DNA of 14,197 bases from Oxalobacteraceae bacterium. GTDB lineage: Bacteria; Pseudomonadota; Gammaproteobacteria; Burkholderiales; Burkholderiaceae_D. The notes beneath the pieces were generated by a model. That model worked only from the letters and a program-made list of their open reading frames with translations, was not told where the DNA came from and searched no databases. The stretch covers positions 1 to 14,197 of the forward strand of contig CANKWG010000035.1 in assembly GCA_947487325.1 (NCBI GenBank), in the 5' to 3' direction. Positions 1 through 6,289 of this stretch are shown one piece after another (the stretch's first letter is position 1; every line of letters starts with the position of its first letter). The translations under genes and the position numbers were made by a program.

Positions 1-1
1 G

Positions 2-430
2 CTGGTCTTTACCGGCATTCCGTTTGCGCTGACTGGCGGGGTGCTGGCGCTGTGGTTGCGCGACATACCACTCTCTATTTCTGCCTCCATTGGCTTCATC
101 GCGCTATCGGGCGTCGCGGTGTTGAATGGCCTGGTACTCATCTCGTTTATCCGCGGTCTGCAAGAGCAGGGCCTGCCGCTGGCTGAAGCCGTGCGCGAAG
201 GCACCATAACGCGGTTGCGACCGGTGCTGATGACTGCGCTGGTTGCCTCCCTAGGGTTCTTGCCTATGGCGATCGCGACGGGCACAGGCGCCGAGGTGCA
301 GCGGCCACTGGCGACCGTCGTTATTGGCGGTATCTTGTCCTCGACGCTGCTGACCTTGCTGGTTTTGCCGCTGTTGTACCGGCTTGTGCATCGTGAATCG
401 GAAGGACCGATGTCTTCAAAACTTGATTAA
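2..430 (+). CDS. Heavy-metal efflux RND transporter, CzcA/CusA family (3' end only)
   Basis: Partial gene: only the last 142 codons are inside the window, and the reading frame is open to the left edge. The visible part is the C-terminal membrane region of an inner-membrane RND proton/metal antiporter, which with a membrane-fusion protein and an outer-membrane channel exports Cu/Ag or Co/Zn/Cd. Seen: a hydrophobic segment with GIPFALTGG, then the region ISASIGFIALSGVAVLNGLVL, the cytoplasmic turn TRLRPVLMTALVASLGFLPMA, the TGTGAEVQRPLATVVIGG motif typical of the heavy-metal subfamily, and a final helix ending LPLLYRL. A short hydrophilic tail follows. The metal cannot be told from this end. 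The stop codon overlaps that of the convergent next gene within a shared TTAA. Family assignment is secure; the symbol is left open. Confidence 0.93.
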   Translation: MVFTGIPFALTGGVLALWLRDIPLSISASIGFIALSGVAVLNGLVLISFIRGLQEQGLPLAEAVREGTITRLRPVLMTALVASLGFLPMAIATGTGAEVQRPLATVVIGGILSSTLLTLLVLPLLYRLVHRESEGPMSSKLD

Positions 431-1227
431 TCCGACCGCACGATGCGCACACCCACAAATTCATAGCGACTTCCCGGTGCGTAGCGGAACCGAAAAGCGG
501 AACGCAGGAATTGCGCATGGTTTACCAAGGAGCCGCCGCGTACGACCCGGAATGCGCAATCCTCGGCGTCCCAAGCGGAGCCATCCGTGGGGGCATCTTC
601 ATAGTCGATATGCCAGCAATCCTCAGTCCGTTCCCATACGTTGCCTAGCATGTCGTACAGGCCGAATGGATTGGCTTTTTTAGTCCCCGTCTTGTGCGAT
701 TTGCCGTCTGCGTTATCCCTGAACCAAGCGTACTCGGTCAGCCCGGCTGGATTATCTCCAAAATGAAAAATTGATTCGCTACCGGCACGGGCCGCATATT
801 CCCATTCGGCTTCAGTAGGTAGTCGATATTTTTTGCCGGTTATCTCGCTGAGTTTGTGAGCAAATGCCTTGGCTTCTTCCCAGGTGATACTTTCTACAGG
901 CAAGTCATCGCCTTTGTTTTCGCTGGGATTACTACCCATAATAAAAACCCACTCTTTCTGAGTGACCTCGCGAATACCCATAGAAAATGATTTGATACTC
1001 ACTTCGTGTTGAGGATATTCCTCGAATTCACCCGCTAATTTCAGCTGCTCTTCAGACAAACCTTCTCTCGACGTCAGGCGTTTTGTGCCCATCAAAAATT
1101 TACCTGAAGGAATGTTGATCATCTCCGGGCATTGCGCGCAGTCCTTGAAAGATTTTTTGGGTTCAGCTTGCGATATCGTGCTGGTGACCAAGGCAACCAG
1201 TACTGTCGCGTGTAAGAAAATTCGCAT
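427..1227 (-). CDS. Exported SUMF1/FGE-fold protein lacking the FGE catalytic cysteines
   Basis: 266 aa. Residues 1-21 form a signal peptide (hydrophobic core, likely cut after SQA), so the protein should be periplasmic. A short CxxC (C30, C33) precedes a single formylglycine-generating-enzyme-like domain from about residue 36 to the end. Family marks seen: IPSGKFLMG near the start, EVTQKEW at 87-93, LPVESITWEEA at 109-119, YRLPTEAEWEYAARAG at 134-149, NPFGLYDMLGNVWE at 186-199, and RVVRGGS at 227-233. In true FGE the RGGS motif is followed by two active-site cysteines; here the aligned positions are Asn236 and Leu241, so sulfatase activation is unlikely. Related cysteine-free members include PvdO and NirV. 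It is divergent from the PQQ dehydrogenase gene across a shared regulatory region. Its role is unknown: maturation or assembly of a periplasmic partner, or ligand binding. AAGGA lies about 12 nt before the ATG, a rather long spacing. Confidence 0.9.
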   Translation of the reverse strand: MRIFLHATVLVALVTSTISQAEPKKSFKDCAQCPEMINIPSGKFLMGTKRLTSREGLSEEQLKLAGEFEEYPQHEVSIKSFSMGIREVTQKEWVFIMGSNPSENKGDDLPVESITWEEAKAFAHKLSEITGKKYRLPTEAEWEYAARAGSESIFHFGDNPAGLTEYAWFRDNADGKSHKTGTKKANPFGLYDMLGNVWERTEDCWHIDYEDAPTDGSAWDAEDCAFRVVRGGSLVNHAQFLRSAFRFRYAPGSRYEFVGVRIVRSD

Positions 1228-1356
1228 AGTGGGGGCATATCCTTAAGCAGATCAATGGTCAGTAACCTAGGCAGTGCGAGCCGAAATTCCGTTCGGTTTT
1301 GCAGGGTTTCCCGGCTAGCGGCGGCCAGCGTGACTTTAAATGAATTCCCGGTCAAT

Positions 1357-1381
1357 TGCCGCCCGATTGGCCGGCATTTTT
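1357..1381 (+). terminator. Terminator-like hairpin with T-run, no obvious gene upstream
   Basis: TGCCG pairs with CGGCA, with two further C-G pairs after a one-base bulge, followed immediately by TTTTT. It has the form of an intrinsic terminator on the plus strand, yet no plus-strand gene ends near it. It could block spurious transcription, end a small leader RNA, or be chance. Confidence 0.3.
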
Positions 1382-1401
1382 GTTGCAGTACGGTAAATTG
1401 A

Positions 1402-1478
1402 TGCACCACTTAATCATTTATTTATTTGCCAAATCGCTGGTTTTAAAGATTAAAACAGCGACATTATCTTATGGTGCA
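1402..1478. repeat. Nested inverted repeats upstream of the PQQ dehydrogenase gene
   Basis: The outer arms are TGCACCA at 1402-1408 and TGGTGCA at 1472-1478, a perfect 7-bp inverted pair. Inside lies a stem-loop at 1434-1461: TCGCT and GTTTTAA pair with TTAAAAC and AGCGA, 12 bp in total with one bulged G and the 3-base loop AGA. A third related motif, GTGGTGC, lies at 1575-1580. It sits 110-185 bp upstream of the predicted -35 box, where activator sites or looping elements would lie. Function is inferred only from symmetry and position. Confidence 0.45.
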
Positions 1479-1585
1479 ACGCACATTTTTAGGTGTGTTT
1501 TTGTCTATTTTTTCACTCTTAATAGAGTCAAAATCTGACTGATCAGTAACAATAAAAACTAATGCATCTGAACGTGGTGCTTTAT

Positions 1586-1614
1586 TTGACTTTTCAAATA
1601 CACAGGAATAGATT
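1586..1614 (+). promoter_or_regulatory. Predicted sigma-70 promoter of the PQQ dehydrogenase gene
   Basis: The -35 box TTGACT (1586-1591, 5 of 6 to consensus), a spacer of exactly 17 bp, and the -10 box TAGATT (1609-1614, 4 of 6) predict a start near 1621 and a leader of about 54 nt. This is the best promoter match in the window. It fits the strongly biased codon use of the downstream gene, which suggests high expression. Confidence 0.6.
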
Positions 1615-1620
1615 AACGCC

Positions 1621-1674
1621 AGCTAAAGGATTTTTTTATCTCTTAGCTGTTCAAACAATAAAGGGGGGACACCA
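1621..1674 (+). promoter_or_regulatory. 5' leader stem-loop and strong ribosome binding site
   Basis: AGCTAA (1621-1626) pairs with TTAGCT (1643-1648), with an inner GAT/ATC pairing across a T-rich loop, so the mRNA would start in a hairpin, as stabilising 5' leaders often do. An A-rich single-stranded stretch follows, then AAGGGGGG (1661-1668) six nt before the ATG at 1675. This supports the chosen start. Confidence 0.5.
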
Positions 1675-3498
1675 ATGAAGAAGGCCCATAAGTCACCGCT
1701 CGCCCTACTGGGAGCGGTTATTGCAGGAGCGGTGATGTCAGCCACTCCAGCGATTGCGCAGGAAGTTACGACCGAGCGTTTGGTCAACAGTGAGAGAGAG
1801 CCTGGCAACTGGCTCAATCACCACGGTAATCTCGAGGCACATCGTTTTTCTGGCCTCGATCAAATCAACACCAAGAACGTCAAGAACCTGAAAGTGGCCT
1901 TCACCTGGGCTATGGGCGACATGCACGGCGGCGGTAAAGAAGTCATTCAGTGGCAATTCTCGGGCCTGGAAGGCACGCCGATTGCTGAAGACGGCTTCCT
2001 GTACCTGACCACTGGCTGGGGTACCGTGACTAAGCTGGACACCCGCGGTGGTGTTCCTCGTATGGTCTGGAAGTACAGCCCAAATCCTGATCGCGATTAC
2101 GCAACGACCGTTGCTTGCTGCGGTATCAACAACCGTGGTGTCGCTCTGGCTGGCAACATGGTCATTTCTCCTGTCATCGACGGTCGTATCGTTGCGCTGA
2201 GCAAGACCGATGGTTCGAAGATCTGGGAAGTTCAGGTTGCTGATCCAGGCAAAGGCGAAACGATTACCGGTGCACCGCTGATCGTTAAAGACATGGTCGT
2301 GACCGGTATGGCTGGCGCTGAGTACGGCGTTCGCGGCTGGCTCGAAGCGATCAATCTGAAGGATGGTAAGCGTCGCTGGAGAACTTACACGATTCCTGGC
2401 CCAGGCGAGCCTGGCCATGAAACATGGAAAGACAAGCACGGCGCATGGAAAACCGGTGGCGGCACGACCTGGGTAACTGGTTCGTACGATCCTGAGTTGA
2501 ACATCATCGTCTGGGGTACTGCTAACCCAGGTCCTGACTGGGACAATGCATACCGTCCTGGTGACAACCTGTGGACCGACTCCACGATCGCGCTGGATGC
2601 AGATTCCGGCAAGATTAAGTGGGGCTTCCAGCACACACCTAACGATCCGTATGACTTTGACTCGATCAACGAAAACACCTTCGTTGACACTCAGGTTAAC
2701 GGTGCCTTCCGTCGCATGACCATCCACTCCAACCGTAATGGTTATGTGTATGCGAATGACCGTAAGACAGGTGAGCCACTGTGGTGCACTCAGTTCGTCG
2801 ACAAGCTGAACTGGTCGGGCGGTCTGGATGCCAAGTGCAAACCAAAGTCATACAATCCTAAGGCGGATGTTCAGACTTACATGAAGGGTACAGCTGCTCA
2901 GCGCGGTACTGCGACCAAAGGTCGTGGCACGGTTGATGGCGTCCTGGAGCCAGGTCACATGGGCGGCAAGAACTGGCCACCTACGACTTACAGCCCACAG
3001 ACCAACCTGTACTACATCCCAACCATCGAGGGTTGCAACAAAGCGTTTGCTGAAGTCACCGTACCTGGTGCACACAAGCCACGTCAGTTGTTCCTGGGCG
3101 GCGCACCTTACTCAACGTTTGAAGATGCAGGTTGCGGCCGTATCACCGGCTCCATCACTGCGATCGACGTGCGTACCGGTCAGGTCTCCAAGAAAACCCG
3201 TATGGAGCATCCACAGCTTGGCGGTCTCCTGACCACAGCTGGCGGTCTGCTGTTCTCGGGTCACGCTGAAGGCGCTGTGGTTGCCTATGACGCGGCTTCC
3301 CTGGAAGAGTTGTGGCGCTTCGAGACTGGCTCGGCAATCAATGCTCCACCGATGAGCTTCTCCTCGGATGGCAAGCAGTACGTTGCAATCGAAGTCGGTC
3401 TGGGTGGTGCATGGCCGCAGTGGTTTGTTACTGCGACACCTGAACTCAAAACTCAGGTACCAAGCAACATTCTGTACGTATTCGGCCTGGGTAAGTAA
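1675..3498 (+). CDS. PQQ-dependent alcohol dehydrogenase, methanol/ethanol family, putatively lanthanide-dependent
   Basis: 607 aa quinoprotein with a signal peptide (residues 1-28, likely cut after AIA), acting in the periplasm to oxidise an alcohol or aldehyde and pass electrons to a cytochrome c. It has the usual length of the eight-bladed propeller family and no fused heme domain. Family residues seen: vicinal disulfide Cys148-Cys149 beside PQQ; metal ligands Glu216 (in GAEYGVRG) and Asn284 (in GTANPGP); catalytic Asp327 in DPYDFD; and Arg354 in SNRNGYVY. Asp329, two residues after the catalytic Asp, is the extra acidic ligand that marks lanthanide enzymes (XoxF, PedH/ExaF); calcium enzymes have Ala, Ser or Thr there. 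The region around residues 81-100 (GDMHGGGKEVIQW) differs from what I recall of XoxF and ExaA, so the substrate is open. Codon use is strongly biased, as in highly expressed genes. The cytochrome c gene follows after a terminator. Confidence 0.94.
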   Translation: MKKAHKSPLALLGAVIAGAVMSATPAIAQEVTTERLVNSEREPGNWLNHHGNLEAHRFSGLDQINTKNVKNLKVAFTWAMGDMHGGGKEVIQWQFSGLEGTPIAEDGFLYLTTGWGTVTKLDTRGGVPRMVWKYSPNPDRDYATTVACCGINNRGVALAGNMVISPVIDGRIVALSKTDGSKIWEVQVADPGKGETITGAPLIVKDMVVTGMAGAEYGVRGWLEAINLKDGKRRWRTYTIPGPGEPGHETWKDKHGAWKTGGGTTWVTGSYDPELNIIVWGTANPGPDWDNAYRPGDNLWTDSTIALDADSGKIKWGFQHTPNDPYDFDSINENTFVDTQVNGAFRRMTIHSNRNGYVYANDRKTGEPLWCTQFVDKLNWSGGLDAKCKPKSYNPKADVQTYMKGTAAQRGTATKGRGTVDGVLEPGHMGGKNWPPTTYSPQTNLYYIPTIEGCNKAFAEVTVPGAHKPRQLFLGGAPYSTFEDAGCGRITGSITAIDVRTGQVSKKTRMEHPQLGGLLTTAGGLLFSGHAEGAVVAYDAASLEELWRFETGSAINAPPMSFSSDGKQYVAIEVGLGGAWPQWFVTATPELKTQVPSNILYVFGLGK

Positions 3499-3513
3499 TC
3501 TAGGTTGACTGGT

Positions 3514-3545
3514 CGGGCTGGTGGAAACACCAGCCCGATTGTTTT
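3514..3545 (+). terminator. Strong intrinsic terminator between the PQQ dehydrogenase and cytochrome c genes
   Basis: CGGGCTGGTG (3514-3523) and CACCAGCCCG (3528-3537) form a perfect 10-bp stem capped by a GAAA tetraloop, followed by ATTGTTTT. It starts 15 nt after the dehydrogenase stop codon. No good promoter was found between it and the cytochrome gene, so partial read-through would give much more dehydrogenase mRNA than cytochrome mRNA. It would also protect the 3' end of the dehydrogenase mRNA. Confidence 0.85.
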
Positions 3546-3586
3546 AAGAAAATTTATACATTTCACGAAATACAAAGGTAAAGGTA

Positions 3587-3967
3587 ATGAAACGTCTGAC
3601 CGCAAACTTTAAAGTCGTGGCATTCGCGGCTTTGTCAGCTTGGGTACTGATGGCATTGGCGCCGTCTGCAATGGCCGAGGAAGATGATCGCCCCAAGAAC
3701 GTGCCCCGCGGCGGTGGTAAGGTTGCATTCACGCAGTTTTGCACCACCTGCCATATGCCGGATGGACGTGGCGGCCAAAACGAAGGTGGTTATGGCGCTG
3801 ATCTGCGCAAGACACCGCTGGACGTTAATATGGTTGTGCACGTGATTACCAATGGTCGTGCTGGCCGCGGAATGCCTTCATTCAAAGGTCTGATCGATGA
3901 AGAAAACATTCGTCTCGTGGCGGAATTCATCAAGGAAGATGCGCCAAGAGGTTTGAAGATCAAATAA
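3587..3967 (+). CDS. Exported class I cytochrome c, likely electron acceptor of the PQQ dehydrogenase
   Basis: 126 aa. The signal peptide covers residues 1-30 (basic start, long hydrophobic core, likely cut after AMA), so the mature protein is a periplasmic cytochrome of about 96 residues. One heme c site is seen: Cys52-Thr-Thr-Cys55-His56, with Met96 in RGMPSF as the likely sixth ligand. The C-terminal helix LVAEFIKE is typical of the cytochrome c fold. Position directly behind the PQQ dehydrogenase gene indicates that it takes electrons from the quinoprotein, as XoxG and ExaB do for their enzymes; this pairing is inferred from context. AAAGG eight nt before the ATG supports the start; the AAAGGTA there is duplicated in tandem. 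It ends in its own terminator. Confidence 0.92.
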   Translation: MKRLTANFKVVAFAALSAWVLMALAPSAMAEEDDRPKNVPRGGGKVAFTQFCTTCHMPDGRGGQNEGGYGADLRKTPLDVNMVVHVITNGRAGRGMPSFKGLIDEENIRLVAEFIKEDAPRGLKIK

Positions 3968-3994
3968 GCATCCGGCTGTATAGCCAAATATCCG

Positions 3995-4027
3995 ACTCGC
4001 CGCCCCTCTAGGGCAGGCGAGTTTTTT
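3995..4027 (+). terminator. Intrinsic terminator after the cytochrome c gene
   Basis: ACTCGCC (3995-4001) pairs with GGCGAGT (4016-4022), with an inner CCC/GGG pairing, followed by six T. It ends the PQQ dehydrogenase-cytochrome transcript. The other strand lacks a T-run after the hairpin, so it should work in one direction only. Confidence 0.85.
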
Positions 4028-4053
4028 ATTTGCGCGGTGTTATTTTTGCTGCT

Positions 4054-4509
4054 TTACTTTTTCTTTGCTTCGGCCAGCTGCTCTGGTGTCATTTTTTCAG
4101 CCAGCTGATCTAGCAAACGGGTGATGTCCACGCGGGTATATTTCTCTTCATTCGCAATTGCTTCTTGCAGCCAGCGATGCGCCTCTACATAGTTTTTGTG
4201 AGTGCCTAAAGCAAGTTGTACGTAGACCTGTTTCATCATGCGTTTGCCATACTTGTTCTTGCGATCGATGAGTTGTCTGGCGATACTGCGAGCTTCGCTC
4301 AGGTCACCGGTTTCACGGCCTTTATCGTAGGCATCAGTCCCTTTGACGAACAAGGACAAACTTTCATTCTCGAAGGCGCATTGTTTTGCGTCCCCGCTGG
4401 GGCACAGTAACGGATCTTCTTCTGCGCTGACCGGTGCATGGCTGATAGCAATGCTCAGGACCAGGCCGGACATGATCGCTTTCAGGGTAGGGTATGTAGG
4501 GTTCTTCAT
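4054..4509 (-). CDS. Small exported helical protein of unknown function
   Basis: 151 aa, not recognised as a named family. Residues 1-29 look like a signal peptide (KAIMSGLVLSIAI core, likely cut after VSA), so the mature protein of about 120 residues is probably periplasmic. It has two cysteines soon after the cut (C36 and C43), which could form a disulfide. The rest is predicted helical and charged, with a stretch resembling a TPR/Sel1-type repeat (YVQLALGTHKNYVEAHRWLQEA, described here by its key residues A, L, G and A-x-x-W-L-x-x-A) and a Lys-rich tail. It lies downstream of the NTF2-like gene on the same strand, 96 bp away, probably in one transcript. It converges on the cytochrome gene. 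A scaffold or binding role is possible, but no function is claimed. Confidence 0.72.
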   Translation of the reverse strand: MKNPTYPTLKAIMSGLVLSIAISHAPVSAEEDPLLCPSGDAKQCAFENESLSLFVKGTDAYDKGRETGDLSEARSIARQLIDRKNKYGKRMMKQVYVQLALGTHKNYVEAHRWLQEAIANEEKYTRVDITRLLDQLAEKMTPEQLAEAKKK

Positions 4510-4571
4510 GGGAGTCTCATTTTATTATGGTGGCTGCAGGGATCTGGTGGCCTTCCGGCCATGCCAGAATC

Positions 4572-4600
4572 ACTGGCGGCGTGATGTACACGCCGCCGGT
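4572..4600. terminator. Hairpin without T-run between two minus-strand genes
   Basis: GGCGGCGTG (4575-4583) pairs perfectly with CACGCCGCC (4589-4597) around a 5-base loop, and three more pairs (one G-T) extend the stem to 12 bp. It begins about 6 nt after the stop of the NTF2-like gene on the minus strand. There is no T-run on either strand, so it may slow 3' decay or trim transcription rather than end it fully. Confidence 0.45.
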
Positions 4601-4605
4601 TCTCG

Positions 4606-5103
4606 TCAGTTGCCTTTCATGTCGGCAATCAGTTTGCCGGCTTTTGCCGGATCGAAGTAGTACACCACGGAATCAAAGCGCCCGCTGGTACCCATTTCGT
4701 AAACCCCTACCATGTCGATACGAACCGAGTCACCCGATTTGCGGTGGGTAGCATCCCACGTAAAGACAACCGCAGCAGAGCGACCGCCGACGATCATTTT
4801 TTTGACGTCAATGCGTGCCTTGAAAGTTTTGTATTCACCGGCCATAAAATCGGAAAAATCTTTTTTGCCCGACTGGCTGGAAACCGGTGACGTACGGTTG
4901 ACGTTATCAGAAAAATATTTGATCCAAGCAGCTGGGTCATTATTCTCCATCGACTGGTTGTATTCCTCCATAGCCTGCCGGATAATGGATTCGACTTGCA
5001 TTTCGACTGCGCCAGCTGCAAAAGTGGCGCTGGAGAATATACTGCCGAGAACAAGAATAATGCCCGCAAAACTGCGGCGGATGGTGCTGGTGGCGCTGGT
5101 CAT
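4606..5103 (-). CDS. Exported NTF2-like / SnoaL-type small protein
   Basis: 165 aa. A signal peptide covers about residues 1-30 (FAGIILVLGSIFSSATFA core, likely cut near FAAGA). The mature part has the cone-shaped NTF2-like pattern: an amphipathic N-terminal helix (ESIIRQAMEEYNQSMENND), the turn PAAWIKYFSDNV, then alternating strands with FTWDATHRKSGDSVRIDMVGVYE and FDSVVYYFDP. This fold covers SnoaL-like enzymes, ring-hydroxylase beta-like subunits and DUF4440 binding proteins, so the fold alone does not give a reaction. Export beside a periplasmic PQQ enzyme suggests a ligand-binding or accessory role there. AAAGG five nt before the ATG supports the start. It is the first gene of a minus-strand pair and divergent from the BKACE gene. 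Confidence 0.78.
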   Translation of the reverse strand: MTSATSTIRRSFAGIILVLGSIFSSATFAAGAVEMQVESIIRQAMEEYNQSMENNDPAAWIKYFSDNVNRTSPVSSQSGKKDFSDFMAGEYKTFKARIDVKKMIVGGRSAAVVFTWDATHRKSGDSVRIDMVGVYEMGTSGRFDSVVYYFDPAKAGKLIADMKGN

Positions 5104-5410
5104 GAAACCTTTCTCCCTCGTAGATTTTTGTTTATTGCTGAAATCGCGATGGCCTGACTGGAAAATCGGATTACCGATTAAGGTAGTCGATTCTTGATCA
5201 GTCGCAGCATTTTTGTTTGTCTGTTTTACTGGCCGTCGGTGCTATAAAGTACCATTTTTGAAAGCGGTTGCCCATTAAATTTCATTTAATGTCTGGCTTT
5301 GTAGCAGAGTGAAAACTCGGGATTTCTGTTTGGATTGGCATCGCCTGAAAACTTTGGCAATCAAGAGTGTCGGTGATGGTTTTTTATTGATTATTAGTTA
5401 AAAAATACAT
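5104..5410. promoter_or_regulatory. Divergent intergenic region with a perfect 19-bp palindrome
   Basis: 307 bp between the NTF2-like gene and the BKACE gene, AT-rich towards both ends, with no credible gene. The clearest element is CATTAAAT-TTC-ATTTAATG at 5273-5291, an exact 8-bp inverted repeat with a 3-base centre, roughly midway and of the size of a homodimeric regulator site. TTGAAA at 5258-5263 is a -35-like hexamer, but no good -10 box lies at the right spacing. The BKACE start has no Shine-Dalgarno sequence, only an A/T-rich leader. Confidence 0.45.
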
Positions 5411-6289
5411 ATGAAAAATCCGGTATGGCTAGAAGTCGCTTTGAATGGTCCCTGGTCGCGTGAGCGACAACCCGCAATCCCTGTGCACGCCGACGAGATT
5501 GTCGAAGACGCGATCGCGTGTGCGGCGGAGGGCGCTTCCATTATTCATTTTCATCCTTATGACCCTGCCACCGGGCGCCAGCGCGACGATTATGAAATCT
5601 ACGCGCCCATTATTGAACGTATCCGGGCCAAAGCCGATGTGATCTGCTACGGCACTCTGCCCTTTGCTGGTGATGTTGATGCCAAGGACGCACTTTCCCC
5701 GCAAACACGCTATGCCGCGGTCGAGAAGCTGGCCAGTGCTGGACTGATCGAATGGTCGGTGGTCGATCCTGGTTCGACCAACATCAGTACGCGAAAAGAT
5801 GTCGCCAGTGGCAAACAGGGTTTTGTTTATTCGAACCCTGAAAGTCACATTCGACATGGTCTCGATCTCTGCCATCGTCACAAGCTGACGCCGTCCTATG
5901 CGATTTACGAGCCGGGATTTATGCGTTTGGGCGCAGCCCTGCGTCGTACAGTGAGCGACATGTCACCGCCGGTCTATCGGCTGATGTTTTCCGATAATTT
6001 TACTTTTGGTTTTCCGCCAGAAGAATGGGCAGTGGAAGCCTATGTTCGCTTGCTCGGTATCGAGGAGCCGGACGCGCAGTGGATGGTGGCGGGGCTGGGC
6101 GTACAAATCGATCCGCTGCTTGATTTTGCCGTGACGCATGGCGGTCACATTCGCGTGGGTCTGGAAGATGCACCGCTGGGTCATACAGTGTCGAACGTAG
6201 AACAAGTGCGTTCCGCTAGAGCGCGTATCGAGCGCAATGGCGGTACAACGGCCACTGCTGCGCAAGTACGCGAACGCCTGAGTGCCTAA
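5411..6289 (+). CDS. BKACE-family beta-keto acid cleavage enzyme (DUF849)
   Basis: 292 aa, cytosolic TIM-barrel zinc enzyme. The family (first member Kce, 3-keto-5-aminohexanoate cleavage enzyme) condenses a beta-keto acid with acetyl-CoA and splits it into acetoacetate and a new CoA thioester. Seen: His46-Phe-His48 in IIHFHPYD, the zinc pair; the third ligand Glu252 with Asp253 in RVGLED near residue 250; and Arg248, matching the catalytic Arg that lies four residues before that Glu in Kce. Length is normal. The substrate, set by side chains in the barrel, cannot be read from sequence. Setting is odd: the stop codon directly abuts the start of an exported di-heme protein gene (TAAATG), so the two are almost surely one operon and translationally coupled. 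There is no clear ribosome binding site before this ATG. Lysine degradation, carnitine degradation or an unknown keto acid are all possible. Confidence 0.9.
   Translation: MKNPVWLEVALNGPWSRERQPAIPVHADEIVEDAIACAAEGASIIHFHPYDPATGRQRDDYEIYAPIIERIRAKADVICYGTLPFAGDVDAKDALSPQTRYAAVEKLASAGLIEWSVVDPGSTNISTRKDVASGKQGFVYSNPESHIRHGLDLCHRHKLTPSYAIYEPGFMRLGAALRRTVSDMSPPVYRLMFSDNFTFGFPPEEWAVEAYVRLLGIEEPDAQWMVAGLGVQIDPLLDFAVTHGGHIRVGLEDAPLGHTVSNVEQVRSARARIERNGGTTATAAQVRERLSA

Larger units (their letters stand above)
1228..1674. promoter_or_regulatory. Divergent AT-rich regulatory region between the FGE-like gene and the PQQ dehydrogenase gene
   Basis: 447 bp with no credible gene. It becomes strongly AT-rich from about 1381. 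It holds a terminator-like hairpin (1357-1381), a long bulged stem-loop (1434-1461) nested between an inverted pair of 7-mers (1402-1408 and 1472-1478), a sigma-70-like promoter (1586-1614) and a leader stem-loop (1621-1648) before a G-rich ribosome binding site. No convincing promoter was found for the minus-strand gene. The size and dyad content suggest regulator binding, but no known operator was recognised. Confidence 0.7.

Noticed and set aside
427..1227. Reading this gene as a genuine sulfatase-activating FGE
   Set aside because: The two active-site cysteines are replaced by Asn and Leu, and no sulfatase gene is in the window.
1738..2727. Long minus-strand open frame (about 329 codons) opposite the PQQ dehydrogenase gene
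   Set aside because: Its translation has no recognisable domain and it lies wholly inside a gene with strong codon bias, which easily leaves the opposite strand open.
5429..5881. Minus-strand open frame opposite the BKACE gene
   Set aside because: It has no domain, no plausible ribosome binding site was noted, and it is entirely covered by a well-supported gene.
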